A stretch of 64,000 bases of DNA. It comes from Lasiodiplodia sp. COLG20. Lineage: Eukaryota > Ascomycota > Dothideomycetes > Botryosphaeriales > Botryosphaeriaceae. The DNA lies in NCBI GenBank assembly GCA_009801085.1, contig VNWV01000004.1, forward strand, positions 868,001 through 932,000. Reading direction: 5' to 3'. The notes beneath the pieces were generated by a model. It was not told where the DNA came from. It did no database searches and worked only from the letters and a program-made list of their open reading frames with translations. Shown here piece by piece: positions 33,376 through 45,157 of the stretch (its first letter is position 1; each line of letters starts with the position of its first letter). Both the position numbers and the translations under genes were made by a program.

Positions 33376-34468
33376 TCAGGTTGAAGCATTGCTCTCCTGG
33401 CAGATGCCCCGTTTGGTGATGAACCAGGTCTTGACTTTCCTCAACGGCAATGCCGTCTTCAGAGCAAGGGTTTCTAGTTCGGCGTCAGACGGATGGGGAG
33501 TCAAGGTGTAATGATATTCGAGGATAGCTTTTGCTGGGCGAGGGATCCTTTTCCTGTCGGAACGATGGTTGGACACGGCTTGCTCTACAACAGCGGCAGG
33601 CAAGGTGGTAGATCGATGCCTGTTTGTGAGGAGCACACCAGGCTCGGGCAGGACTCTGCCACTATCTTGGCCTGTGGATACAGAAGCACTTCTCTTGAAG
33701 GCGGAAGGATTCGGGAGCAGGAGAAGACCTCGCTTGATGCACTGCGATCGAAGGATCTCGTTCCGACGCTGGAGGCTGCCCAGTTGATCATCGAGTGATT
33801 GGCGGTGGTGGTCCCACAGTTGAAGATCAATGGACAGCGGTTGCTGGCCCAGCAAAGCTCGGGTTTTCTGCATAATTTGCATGCCCCTCATGTCGACGTC
33901 GAGATTGTTTATGCTCTCTTCCTTGTCATGCAGGTTGGCAAGGTTCTCGTAGTAGTCGGAGAGGAGCTCCTTGTCGTCCTGACAATCAGAATGACGTTTG
34001 CGCTCCGATCGACTGCCAAGACTCTTGCAGCAATCTGTCAGCGAATTCGCAACATGGGTTGACGCAACAAGCCCCTTACTCTGGCGAGGACGGAGTGCTG
34101 TCGGTGGATAGGGCACAGTGGGTAGTGCTCTTCCAGGTGCCTATATTCGGCAGAGCATGCTGCTTGACAAAGCCGGGCTTGGAGGTGGACGAGGCTGGGC
34201 GCGACGCCATCGACTCAGGCGTCGGCGGGAGGGAAAGGGTGGTGGCCAGGGGCGTGATAAGTGGGGAAGAAGGCGCCTCCACCATTGTTGCGAATTTCGG
34301 CTCAGGCACAAAGCCGGCTGCGCTGTTCACACACTCGGCCGCTTCGGCCAGGAATTCCTCCAGGCTGCTGCGTGGAGCATCCGACGGCCGCGGCTCGAAG
34401 ATGTTGGCGCCCAGAGCGCGGCTGTAGCTCTCTTGGTGTGGATTCAAGAAGCGTGAGATCAGGTTCAT
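33376..34468 (-). CDS. atypical homeodomain protein lacking the recognition-helix Asn
   Basis: Two exons, complement(33376-34012, 34080-34468), give 341 aa. Intron 34013-34079 (GTAAGG..TTGGCAG, branch CTGAC) is the join that keeps the frame. Residues about 283-332 form a homeodomain: a basic N-arm (DRKRIPRPAKAILEYHY), a PHPSDAELETLALKT helix 2 region, and recognition helix PLRKVKTWFITKRG. Trp48 and Phe49 are kept, but position 51, almost invariably Asn in DNA-binding homeodomains, is Thr. The N-terminal part is Ser/Pro-rich, and the middle has a helical, possibly coiled-coil region (QLWDHHRQSLDDQLGSLQRRNE). The protein ends shortly after the homeodomain. Nuclear transcription factor or a derived non-canonical binder. 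Confidence 0.7.
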
Positions 34469-35258
34469 GGTGCCGCACTCAGGTCGAGGAGCAGGATGAG
34501 GAGAAGAGCGGAAGGAGCATTGATCTTATGGAAGGTATGCCACGGCACCACTCGTGACGGGGCGGGCATAATTTTCAAGGCGCAGTTGATGTGCATCTGG
34601 CATGCGCTCAGACACGCCAAAAATAGCTTGGCGGCTCGTTGTCCCTGCAGGCAGCCACGGCTTGGAGTGGCCGGCTGCTGGCCTGCAAGCGAAGCGGTGC
34701 TTGTGACTCGTGTGCTGCACATGAGGCGAACTCGTGCCGCTCGCTGTTGTTGGCTGACGCGTGCCCTCGGCTTGCGCAATCCGGCTATCGACTGCCTTCC
34801 TGCTGCATGCTGCCCAGGGTCTACAGATCAGATCGTCGTCGACGGCGCAGAGAAAGCCGGGCTGCCGGAACTGTCTCCTCAGCGCCGTGCTGCTTTTCTC
34901 TGCTGCGCGCTTCGCGCCCCAAGCCGTCAGACCGAAACGCGCGCGCGTAGGCTTGTGAGCAGTTACTATCTAACAGTACGCCTTGGTGAGATTACGAAGG
35001 TACCGCTAGCGAAAAGACCGCTCAGCTCCGTCTGGGCACCGTGATAATGACCAATGTTTCATGGAGAGGAGACGTCACTGGTGATAAGGAATGGTGCCGT
35101 GGAGAGAGAAGGACAGCGCATCGAACGAGTTTTGTTGCGCCCGCCAAGCCATCGTCACGTGCAGGGCCGCTCGGACGCGCTGCCTCTCCGCCGAACTTTT
35201 TGGACATGGCACCAGCTCCCGCCCATCGCAACGTCAGTCGTCGCGGCCGTTCGGTGAT
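34469..35258. promoter_or_regulatory. divergent upstream region, homeodomain / MRPL17
   Basis: 790 bp between the two start codons. Moderately GC-rich, with no supported ORF and no specific site recognised. Confidence 0.45.
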
Positions 35259-36383
35259 ATGAACGCTGGCCAAAGGAGTGTGAGGCAATTGGCCTCCAAG
35301 TCCGGTATGTCCACCACCCGCGCAATTGGCTTCGCCTTACTGATCCCGCCATCTCCCCAGCCAAGGACTCCATCTGCATCTCGTGCCGCGAGACCATCTC
35401 CCGGAGGCACTTCGCCAGCGCTGCCGCCGCCGTGCAGGAATCGCCCGTCAACCCATCCCCGGTCCCGCCCGTCTCTCAAGCTGCAGGTCCGCAGCAAGCA
35501 TACCAGGTCCGCGCCGGAGTCGTTCTCTCGAGACCGCCCGTCATCACCCGCGACCTTCACCCATTCGAGAAAGCATTCTTCCTTTATCAACGCCGCCTCA
35601 ATGAGCGCCAAGCCCACTCATTTACCAGATACTTCTACTACAAGAAGGGCAGTCCTGCCGAAGTCGAATGGAAGCGCAAGCAGAAGCAACGTCTGACGCC
35701 TGCCCGCGACATTGGCGTCTACCGCGGCCACGGCCCGGTAGCTTGGAACGATGAACTGCTCGTGGGAGCTCAGGAGAGCGAGCCCGATCACCAAAGAGAG
35801 GCTCTACTAAAAGATTCGGAGTCTACCGGCAAGGAGGATGTAGATGTAGGCGGTAAGAAGGCGGAGCCCGCCGAGCGGCCATTGTCGAGAGTGACCGAGG
35901 CGGACCAGAAGGGCGATCAGAAGAGTTTGAACAGAATGCTGCAGAGGACGCTGTACCTGCTCGTCAAGGACGGCAGCGGGCGATGGCAATTCCCACAAGA
36001 CCGTCTGATCGGTCGCGAGAGCCTCCACAAGGTAAGCTTGCCGGAGCCCGGACCAATCGTGCGTACTAACATGGTTGCAGGCCGCGGAGCGCGTCTTGGT
36101 CCAGAGCGGTGGCATCAATATGAACACCTGGGTGGTCGGCAACCACCCGGTGGGACACTACCAGTTCGACTTTCCGAAGACCATCACGAATGCGGACAAG
36201 GGCGTGGTGGAGCTGGGCGAGAAGGTGTTCTTCATGAAGGCTCGTATTATGGCGGGTCAGGCGAACCTGGCGGAGAACCAATACGGGCTGGCCGATTTCA
36301 AGTGGCTGGCAAAGGAGGAAATCGAGCCGGTCGTGACGCCGCGCTACTGGAGCGCGGTGCAGGACATGCTGACGGCGCGGTGA
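35259..36383 (+). CDS. MRPL17: mitochondrial large-subunit ribosomal protein L17/mL46
   Basis: Three exons, 35259-35304, 35361-36031 and 36081-36383, give 339 aa. The second intron has a textbook TACTAAC branch and TTGCAG acceptor. The N-terminus (MNAGQRSVRQLASKS..ISRRHFASAAAAV) is a mitochondrial targeting peptide. The conserved blocks are AGVVLSRPPVITRDLHPFEK, the FTRYFYYKKG segment, and the Nudix-like C-terminal domain with WQFPQDR..ESLHKAAERVL and NTWVVGNHPVGHY. This domain is catalytically dead in the family and serves structurally in the 54S subunit. Length and block order agree with fungal mL46 proteins. Confidence 0.9.
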
Positions 36384-37072
36384 GGGTTCCATACTGGTGC
36401 TGTAGCTTCTGTAATATACGAGTCTTGCTGTGGAGTTTGGCATTGCGACGTTGCACTAGCCGCACGCACAGCCGCGCCCGCGGTCGCGATTGCCGTCCGA
36501 GCGCAGTCGCAGCTCTGTCTGGGACACAGCCATCAGAAGGCGAGCACTGGTGGGATGGTGGCCGCAGCGGACGCGCGGATACAATTTTTTGTAGGACTCC
36601 TGTCGCGGCGCCCAGCGCTCAATCTCCCGATCGAGTTGGCGCGGCGCGTCACGGCGGATGCACTCAGGGTCTCAAGCACGCACGACTCCAGGGTACGACG
36701 ACCGCCCTGCCGCCTTCTGCTCAACCGCCCGGAGAGCCGCCGGTCCACATCGCTCGACTCGCCCAAGTTCCGCGCCGCAGCTTCTCCATAACCGCCCTCT
36801 GCAGCCCTGCGCCTCCAACACGACACACGAGAGACCGCTAGCCCGCGCCCGCGCAACGTTTGCCAAGTCGGAGGCTGTGCACGCTGTGGAAAGAACACTC
36901 GCCCTGCGATCCAGCCCCCTCCGCAACCCGCCCTGCGTGAGGGAATAGACTTTGCGCTTCGCAGCAACGGCACTGTTGGGATGCGCCGTCTTTAGCTCCC
37001 CGCAAGCTTCGATCCCGCCGCGCGACACCACTCCCAGCTCCAGGCTTACCCACAGCTTCCCTCACGCCCGGA
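36384..37072. promoter_or_regulatory. upstream region of the DRS2 gene
   Basis: GC-rich and CT-rich leader, 690 bp. The segment around 36700-37070 is probably 5' UTR of the flippase gene. No separate gene. Confidence 0.45.
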
Positions 37073-40000
37073 ATGGCAGGCAGGCCTCCTGGAGGTCCGG
37101 CCAACGCCCCCCATGGTGAAGAGAACCTTCTCCTCGACCTGAACGATGGCGCGCCCACCTACTCCTCCGGCCAGCGCCCGCCGACCACCGACGACCACCT
37201 GCTGCATAGGTACGACATCAACGACTCCGATCAGCCACAGTCGCGCCCCTCCGTGTCCTACGATGACTTCGTCGGCGGCGCCGGCGACGGCGGCAACCGC
37301 CCACCCCACATAGCTACCAGCCAGCCCGGCATGCGCGAATCGCTGCAGTCGCCCTACATGTCGACAGGCTCCAAGCGCATTTACTCCCAGTCCTCCGACC
37401 TGCAGAACTACCAACGCTATACCGACATCGACGACGAGGGCAGTTCCATGCAAGGCTCCTACGCAGCCGGAGGCCTGTACGACGATCGTGTCGATGAACC
37501 CCCGGGCGCCCCCCGCGATCATGCGCGCAACCGCAATAGCATAATGAGTCTGGGCGGCGGGCTGGTGGGCCGCGCGAAGAACATGCTGGGAATGGAGCCG
37601 GAGTACTCTGAAATGGACGTCCCGCTCACTGAGGCTGGCGCACGCAATGCTCAGGCCAGCGCCGCTAGCAAGTCGCAACCAGCCGCTCACAAGAGGAAGC
37701 AATCCGGTTTCAAGTTCGGCTTCGGGAGCTCAAAACCGGACCCCTCAACTCTGGGACCGCGTATCATCCACCTCAACAACCCCCCTGCCAATGCCGCAAA
37801 CAAATACGTCGACAATCACGTGTCGACCGCCAAGTACAACGTAGCCACCTTCCTCCCGAAATTCCTTTACGAACAATTCTCGAAATACGCCAACCTTTTC
37901 TTCTTGTTCACCGCTGTCCTGCAGCAAATCCCCAACATCTCGCCTACGAATCGATGGACCACCATTGTTCCGCTCGTCATTGTCTTGCTTGTCTCTGCGG
38001 TCAAGGAACAGATCGAAGACTTCCGCCGCAAAACCCAGGATAGCTCGTTGAATAACTCCAAGACGCGGATTCTGAAAGGATCGAGTTTCCAGGAGACAAA
38101 ATGGATCAATGTTGCCATTGGAGACATTGTGCGTGTGGAATCAGAGGAGCCTTTCCCCGCGGATTTGGTACTTTTGGCCAGTTCCGAACCCGAAGGTCTA
38201 TGCTACATTGAGACCGCCAACCTTGACGGAGAGACAAACTTGAAGATCAAGCAGGCCATTCCAGAGACGGCTGACCTTGTCAGCCCAAGCGAATTGGGCA
38301 GATTAGGCGGCAGAGTCCGATCGGAACAGCCGAACAGCAGTCTGTATACCTACGAGGCCACTCTGACTATGCAGGCAGGCGGAGGCGAAAAGGAACTTCC
38401 TCTTGGTCCAGATCAGCTTCTCCTTCGTGGCGCCACCCTCCGGAACACCCCTTGGATTCATGGCATCGTCGTATTTACCGGTCATGAGACTAAGCTTATG
38501 CGGAACGCCACTGCCACGCCTATCAAGAAGACGAACGTCGAACGGCTGGTCAACTACCAAATTCTGATGCTTGGCGCCATCCTCATCACACTCAGCATTG
38601 TCAGCTCCATCGGAGATGTCATCATTCGGGCAAAGGACAGGGAACATCTTGCTTACCTAGGCCTTGAGGAGACTGCGCTTGTTGGACAATTCTTCTTGGA
38701 TCTGCTGACGTACTGGGTTCTGTACTCCAACTTGGTCCCTATCTCGCTTTTCGTTACGATTGAAATCGTCAAGTACTACCAAGCGTTCCTCATCGATTCA
38801 GATCTGGACATCTACCACGACATCACCGGTACTCCAGCGAACTGCAGAACGTCATCACTTGTTGAAGAGTTGGGACAGATCGAGTACATTTTCTCGGACA
38901 AGACGGGAACGCTCACTTGCAACATGATGGAGTTCCGTCAGTGCTCCATTGCAGGCATCCAATATGCAGACGAGGTCCCAGAAGACAGGAGAGCAACGAC
39001 TCAGGATGGCGTAGAGGTTGGCATTCATGACTTCAAGAGGTTGAAGGAGAATCGGGCACACCACCAAACGCGCGAGATTATCGACAACTTCCTTACACTA
39101 CTCTCTACGTGTCATACTGTCATCCCTGAGGTGAACGAGACGACGGGAAAGATCAAGTATCAGGCTGCTTCGCCTGACGAGGGTGCTCTCGTTGAAGGTG
39201 CTGTTATGCTGGATTACAGATTCGTTGCCAGAAAGCCGAGATCCGTTATCATCACAGTCGACGGCAGGGAGAAGGAATATGAGCTTCTGTGTGTCTGCGA
39301 GTTCAACTCGACGCGTAAGAGAATGTCGACGCTCTTCAGGACTCCGGAGGGAAAGATCGTTTGCTATACCAAGGGTGCCGATACCGTCATTCTTGAGAGG
39401 CTTGCCAAGGAACACAACCCAATCGTTGAGCCTACTCTTCAGCATCTTGAGGAATATGCTGCTGAAGGTCTCCGTACCCTTTGTCTGGCCATGCGCGAAG
39501 TCCCCGAGCAAGAGTACCAGGAGTGGAGGGTGATCTACGACACTGCTGCGACAACGGTTGGTGGTAACCGTGCGGATGAGCTGGACAAAGCCGCAGAGCT
39601 CATCGAGCACGACTTCATCCTCCTTGGAGCGACGGCTATCGAGGACAAGCTACAAGATGGAGTGCCAGACACGATCCACACTCTGCAAACCGCAGGTATC
39701 AAGATCTGGGTCCTTACTGGTGATCGACAGGAAACAGCCATCAACATCGGCATGAGTTGCAAACTCATCAGTGAGGACATGACACTGCTGATCGTCAATG
39801 AGGAGAATGCGGACGCCACAAGAGACAATCTCTCGAAGAAACTCAACGCTATCAAAGCGCAAGCAGACAGCCAAGCGGAATTGGAGACGCTTGCTCTGGT
39901 CATCGACGGCAAGTCTCTGACGTTTGCCCTGGAAAGAGACATGGAGAAGCTGTTCCTGGATTTGGCCGTCATGTGCAAGGCCGTCATTTGCTGGTAAGTC

Positions 40001-41295
40001 GAAGTTGATCCCCGTAGATGAACTCTAGCTAACGTACTGTGCAGCCGTGTGTCGCCTCTTCAGAAAGCGCTTGTTGTGAAGCTCGTCAAGCGCCACCTCA
40101 AGGCCATCCTGCTGGCCATTGGAGATGGCGCAAACGACGTTTCTATGATCCAGGCGGCTCACGTCGGCGTCGGTATCAGCGGTATGGAAGGTCTCCAAGC
40201 CGCGCGAAGTGCCGATGTTGCCATTGGTCAATTCCGATTCCTGCGCAAACTACTACTCGTTCATGGTGCCTGGAGCTACCAGCGAGTGAGCAAGGTTATT
40301 CTCTACTCCTTTTACAAGAATATCGCCCTCTTCATGACACAGTTCTGGTATTCTTTTCAAAATGCTTTCTCTGGCCAGGTCATTTACGAATCATGGACGC
40401 TCTCCTTCTATAACGTCTTCTTTACGGTAATGCCCCCCTTCGTCCTCGGTATCTTCGACCAGTTCGTCAGCGCACGACTGCTCGACCGCTACCCACAACT
40501 CTACCAGCTCAGCCAGAAGGGCGTCTTCTTCAAGATGCACTCATTCTGGGGCTGGGTCGCCAACGGTTTCTATCATTCTCTTATCTTATACTTTGTCTCG
40601 CAAGCCATCTTCCTGTGGGACCTCCCGCAGGGTGACGGCAAGATTGCTGGACATTGGGTATGGGGTCCTGCTCTGTACACGGCTGCGCTGGCGACAGTGC
40701 TTGGCAAGGCGGCGTTGATCACGAACATTTGGACGAAGTACACGGTAGTTGCCATTCCGGGGTCGATGATCCTCTGGATGATCTTCCTGCCGTTGTACGC
40801 GTACGTGGCGCCCATGACGGGTATTTCGGAGGAGTTCGAAGGCACGATACCCCGATTATTCCCTAGTCCGATATTCTGGCTCATGGGCTTGGTCCTGCCG
40901 GCGCTCTGTCTGCTGAGAGACTTTGCTTGGAAATAGTAAGTTTCAGTACCTTGATTGGATAAGAAGTGTGGCTAACACCCGAGTTAGCGCAAAGCGCATG
41001 TACTATCCGCAAGCGTACCATCACATCCAGGAAATTCAAAAATACAACATTCAGGATTACCGACCCAGGTTAGTAGCAACGCCACAACCCAGGTTGCGGC
41101 TGTAGGCTGACATTTACGTGTAGGATGGAGCAGTTCCAAAAGGCTATTCGCAAGGTGCGGCAAGTGCAGCGTATGCGCAAGCAACGCGGGTACGCCTTCT
41201 CTCAAACAGACGAGTCGCAGGCCAGAGTGCTGCAGGCATACGATACGACGCGCGAACGTGGCCGGTACGGCGAAATGGCAAGTTCAAGGCGTTAG
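37073..41295 (+). CDS. DRS2: P4-ATPase aminophospholipid flippase, Drs2 type
   Basis: Four exons, 37073-39993, 40045-40935, 40988-41068 and 41124-41295, give 1354 aa. It has an N-terminal disordered tail of about 220 residues, then ten expected membrane helices. The P4 signatures are present: PADLVLLASSEPEG, the NLDGETN actuator loop, phosphorylation site DKTGTLT with Asp at about residue 609, KGADTVI in the nucleotide domain and GDGANDVSMIQ at the start of exon 2. The short C-terminal exons encode RMRKQRGYAFSQTDESQ and YDTTRERGRYGEM, a tail found in Drs2 orthologues rather than Dnf1/2. It flips phosphatidylserine and phosphatidylethanolamine at the trans-Golgi with a Cdc50 partner, supporting vesicle formation. 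The auto-inhibitory tail implies PI4P/Arf-GEF control, by homology. Confidence 0.95.
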
Positions 41296-42331
41296 TCGTG
41301 ACTGTCATGATGACTCGAACCCACAAATGCTTCTGTTCACACACGGATTACATGTTGCTCTCTTCGTCGCTCCCCCGTCTTTAAATGTACCACCATGGTG
41401 TGGCTTTTGATTTTTCTTTTTTGCATACTTTCTCTTCGTACTTAACGTTTGATTCAAGCAATTCAACCGGCATTGCGGTGATTAAAGACTCTTATGCTTC
41501 TCCTATGATTCCTTTCAAAAACTTTCAATCCAGGGTTGGGTCAATCTGGTTGTGCGTAAAGGCGTTCATCATGTGTGACTGTACTGTTTTTCCGTGCCGC
41601 AGCGCACCGGGAAAGTGGGTATGAGTTGGTTACATTACATGAGGCTGTGGTTGATATTGGTATGACGGGCGTAGGGATGTTGCATCATCAAGAGTTTATT
41701 GCACAATATACCTCGACTCAAGTCGGATACTGCTTTTTAATATGATGGAATACTCTTTGTTTTCACTTAGATGCGAGATGGATATGTAAGTTTGCCCCAA
41801 GGCTGGCTTGATCAAGAAGAATGAAGCACAAGCTGATGAAACATTCTGCTACGAGGATGACTGCATGCCTCACAGCCTCCCTCGTTCAACCCACACTTCA
41901 AACTTTGCGTAGATGTCAGATTATTGGTTTCACCGAAAGGTTTAATGCCTCACTGCACAGCCTTTCGCTGGTGGCTGCCTAGAGCTAATCGTGGATAGCA
42001 ACGCTCCCAAAATAATCCCTGCGGGCTGGGATGGTCCTGATTGGGCCGACGGCGCGATCGGCTGCAAGCCGAGGCCGACATCGCCGGGTCGGGGCGCGGC
42101 GCTCCGCAAATCGGAATCCCGTCATCACCAGCCGACAATTGCTCGACGACGACTGGTCGGGCCTGATTACTCCGCTTTTACAACTCCGCAACACACTATC
42201 GGGTAGGAGGTATAGCATCAGTCGAGGTTCGGGTGAGCGAAGTGCTGAATGACTCATGTAACGGGTTGTTGATGGTATATAGGAGACGGACATCCGCCGG
42301 AATTTGGAGCGCGAATCGTCGATCGTCAATC
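41296..42331. other. intergenic, includes promoter of the D-amino-acid oxidase gene
   Basis: About 1 kb between tandem genes. TATATA at 42276-42281 lies 51 bp before the oxidase start codon. No other gene supported. Confidence 0.45.
42250..42256 (+). promoter_or_regulatory. TGACTCA element (CpcA/Gcn4-type)
   Basis: A perfect palindromic-core TGACTCA lies 76 bp before the oxidase start. It may link the gene to amino-acid control. A 7-mer occurs by chance every few kilobases, so this is weak alone. Confidence 0.35.
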
Positions 42332-43666
42332 ATGTCTTCACAGCTCAAGGGAAAGCATATCGTCGTCATTGGGTAGGATCTTGTCTCTATAATTCTTTAT
42401 GAAATGCTGACACCGACAGGGCTGGTGTGATAGGCCTACAGACGGCAATTACGCTGCTTGAAGCTGGCGCTGCCGTCACCATCATTGCAAAGCATGTTCC
42501 CGGCGATAAGGCAAAAGATTATACTTCACCGTGGTATTTAATCCCATCATTCTAGATTCGCCACTCGAAGCATACTGACATGGCCAGGGCTGGGGCGCAA
42601 TGGCGAACTCACGCAACAGCGGAAGACAAGGAGATTCAACAATGGGACATAGAAAGTTACAACATCTGGCTCGACATGGTCGAGAAGGAAAAGAGCCAAG
42701 CATCCTTCGCAACTAAATCCGGTCTGGAGGTAAACTCCCCCATTCCCACATCTATACGGGCTTCGCTGACACTATTCACCATCAGAAATTCCACAGCATC
42801 TTCTACTGGTAAGCCACTCCGCTCCCCGCAAGACGTCACACCTGACCACCTCCCCCAGGACCGCACCAGACACCGAAATCGCCTCAGGCCCCCGCAGCGC
42901 ATGGTGGGCGCCCTACATGCGCAACTTCCGCGAACTGCCCGCCTCGGAGCTGCCGCCGGGCGTGCACGCCGGCGCCACCTACGACGCCGTCACCATCGAC
43001 ACGGGCGTCTACCTCCCCTTCCTGCTCACGCGCGCGCGCTCCCTCGGCGCCGTCCTCATCGAAGCCGCCCTGCCCACCGCCAACGGCCTATCCGGCGCCC
43101 TCAGCACCGCCCGCCACCTGCTCCCAGCGTTCAGCGTCGGTACTCCCGTCGACGCCTTCGTCAACGCCAGCGGCATCCTCGCCAAGGACCTCGTGCCGGA
43201 CGCTGACGTCCACCCCATCCGCGGGCAGACGGTCCTGGTGCGCGGTCTGCCGCACGCGCTGACGACGTGCTGGCGGCCCGACGGCCTGTCCTACGTCATC
43301 CCCCGCGCGACGAGCGGCACGACCGTGCTCGGCGGCACCAAGCAGGTCGGCGACTGGCGCGAGCTGCCGGACGTTGAGACGACGCGGGATATCCTGGAGC
43401 GCTGCAGGGGGTTCGCGCCGGAGTTGTTGGATGCGGAGGGCAGGTTCGAGGTGTTGAGCGTGAATGTGGGGTTCAGGCCGGGCAGGGTGGGTGGGCCGAG
43501 GGTTGAGGTTGAGGAGGTTAGAGTGGATGGCGGGGCGCCGGTGCCCTGTTGTCATGAGTATGGGCATGCGGGTGCGGGGTATCAGAATTCGTTTGGGAGT
43601 GCGAAGAAGGTGGTGGGGTTGTTGGAGGGATACTTTGAGAAGAAGAGTGGGAAGGCGAAGTTGTGA
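42332..43666 (+). CDS. D-amino-acid oxidase, peroxisomal
   Basis: Five exons, 42332-42372, 42420-42533, 42588-42729, 42786-42808 and 42859-43666, give 375 aa. Exon 4 is only 23 nt and encodes KFHSIFYW. The N-terminal Rossmann motif VVIGAGVIG is split by intron 1. Family landmarks follow: YTSPWAGAQWR, which holds the flavin, SGPRSAWWAPYMRNFRELP, the RGQTVLVRG strand, and the C-terminal CHEYGHAGAGYQNSFGSA with its FAD-binding Gly cluster. The protein ends in AKL, a type 1 peroxisomal targeting signal, so it deaminates D-amino acids to 2-oxo acids, ammonia and H2O2 in peroxisomes. Exon 5 is GC-rich with strong GC-ending codons. Confidence 0.9.
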
Positions 43667-43994
43667 GTTACAGCTTGCTGGACTGGGCGTGTGCTACGAG
43701 TGTTCAATTTGAACTTTTCTTACATTCTCTTTGCCTCGGTACTTGATTGGTTTACATAACATAATGGTAGGGAGCCGAAGTTGCTCCTCTCAGGGATTCT
43801 CTCTTGTTGTTCTGTTCAAAGATGTACCCTCTCAGCTAGTATACGCCTCTGAAGAATTTCCTTGTGCAAGCGATTCTCTCCTCTTCAGTCACACTATGCC
43901 ATTTTCTCCAGATCAAAGCTTCTCTCAGAGCCTCGAGGTCCGAGGCATTGCGAACGATGCGGCAGCGTTTGCCTGCAACGTTGAGATTGACTTC
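43667..43994. other. convergent 3' intergenic region
   Basis: Lies between the oxidase stop and the stop codon of the first cysteine-rich paralogue. Nothing else seen. Confidence 0.45.
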
Positions 43995-44886
43995 CTAGAC
44001 CTCTTTATCGAAGATGATACCGCAGCAGAGGTGACAGAGAGTGTTCATCCAGACGCTTCCGAACTCGGCATCGCAGCCATCACAATGCCTGGCCTTCCCA
44101 GATATTGGGTCAGTATTTGACGAAGGAAGAAATACGCATGTACGAAACTTACAAAGAATACGAGGTCAGGATGCTCGCTGTTTTCAGGCCCTGTATTTTG
44201 TGACCTGACGATGTAGCGGTCTGTCTCCAGGAAGCCTTCACGGTACCAATTGACTTCAAAGCGAGGCAATAGCGTGCAGCGCCCGAAGCGATCCAAGCAA
44301 TGGAGACATACCCACGGCTCCCCTTCAACCCATACCTTCCAAGAATTGCAAGCGCAGTAATGTCTTTCCCGATCCACGGGCCAACATCTATCGCAGAAGA
44401 ACATAGCTTCGTCGAGTGTCATATGTGATTGTAAATTGTGGCCCCCGAGATCTTGTCTTTTCACGCGGCAGAACTGGCACTAAGTTAGTATACGAACTTA
44501 ATTGCCTTGAAGTGGAGGAATTTCACAATTCAGCGGGGCAGAATATGCTCCACCTGAGCTTGATCGACGACGTAGCTTAGTGCAATTGAGCAAATCTGTA
44601 TTCTCAAACTCACCGAGCATGTGTTACAGCCGCACATTTTGCACAGCTTCATCTATTCCGAACACTCCCAAGTAGAGCGCCCTGAAACTCCTCCTACTCG
44701 CTTCTCTCTATCCCGTGCACACTGAGTGAGACTGACCAAAGTTTTTTTTGAGGTTGCTGGGTCGAAGACGTGAGTCCAAGTGGTCTTCGAAGCGCGGGCG
44801 AAGGTGAAGAGTTCTTGCGAGGTGAGTTTCGTAGCGAGGGAGCGTAGAATGGGATAGTGAACTAAAAGTTCGTGAAGTCGCGCTAT
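43995..44886 (-). pseudogene. F-box-like/cysteine-rich family, copy A, disabled
   Basis: Homologous exons at complement(43995-44093, 44153-44479, 44614-44886) match copies B and C: RLHELLVHYPILRSLATKL..KTTWTHVF, then CKMCGCNTCS|CQFCRV, CDRCW..CACNSWKVWVEGEPWVCLHC, and CDGCDAEF..LCHLCCG. Introns keep GT..AG and phase 0, one with branch TACTAAC. Two lesions break it. The codon aligned with the start ATG of the paralogues is ATA (44884-44886), with no in-frame ATG before an upstream stop. A TAG stop sits at 44653-44655, before the first Cys cluster. Both changes are of the C-to-T type in a CpA context on one strand. A truncated protein from the ATG right after the TAG is possible. Confidence 0.65.
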
Positions 44887-45157
44887 GGCGATGAGTGCCT
44901 TGCGGAGCCGAGTTGGTTTTGCGAAAGAATGGCCAAGTAGAGAGGGAAAGTAGGAGTAAATAGAGCCGTATCAAATACCGAGAAACAAACCAGCTAAGCC
45001 AAGTTGGGAAACAGTCCCGGTGTTGAAGGAGACAGAAACTTCGCTGGGACAATTGCATGCACGTTTGGCCTTGTCACCCAAGTCAAAGCCAGTGCTGGCT
45101 TATAACGAGGTATCATAGTTAAATCAAACAAGCTTCCTATCCAAAGCCCTTTGTCTT

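Noticed and set aside
33376..34468. Mating-type locus suggested by a homeodomain gene
   Set aside because: Ascomycete MAT loci carry alpha-box or HMG genes flanked by APN2/SLA2; none is present here.
36384..36841. Extension of the MRPL17 frame to 469 codons past 36383
   Set aside because: That frame reads through the second intron; the spliced frame ends at 36383 with the conserved C-terminus.
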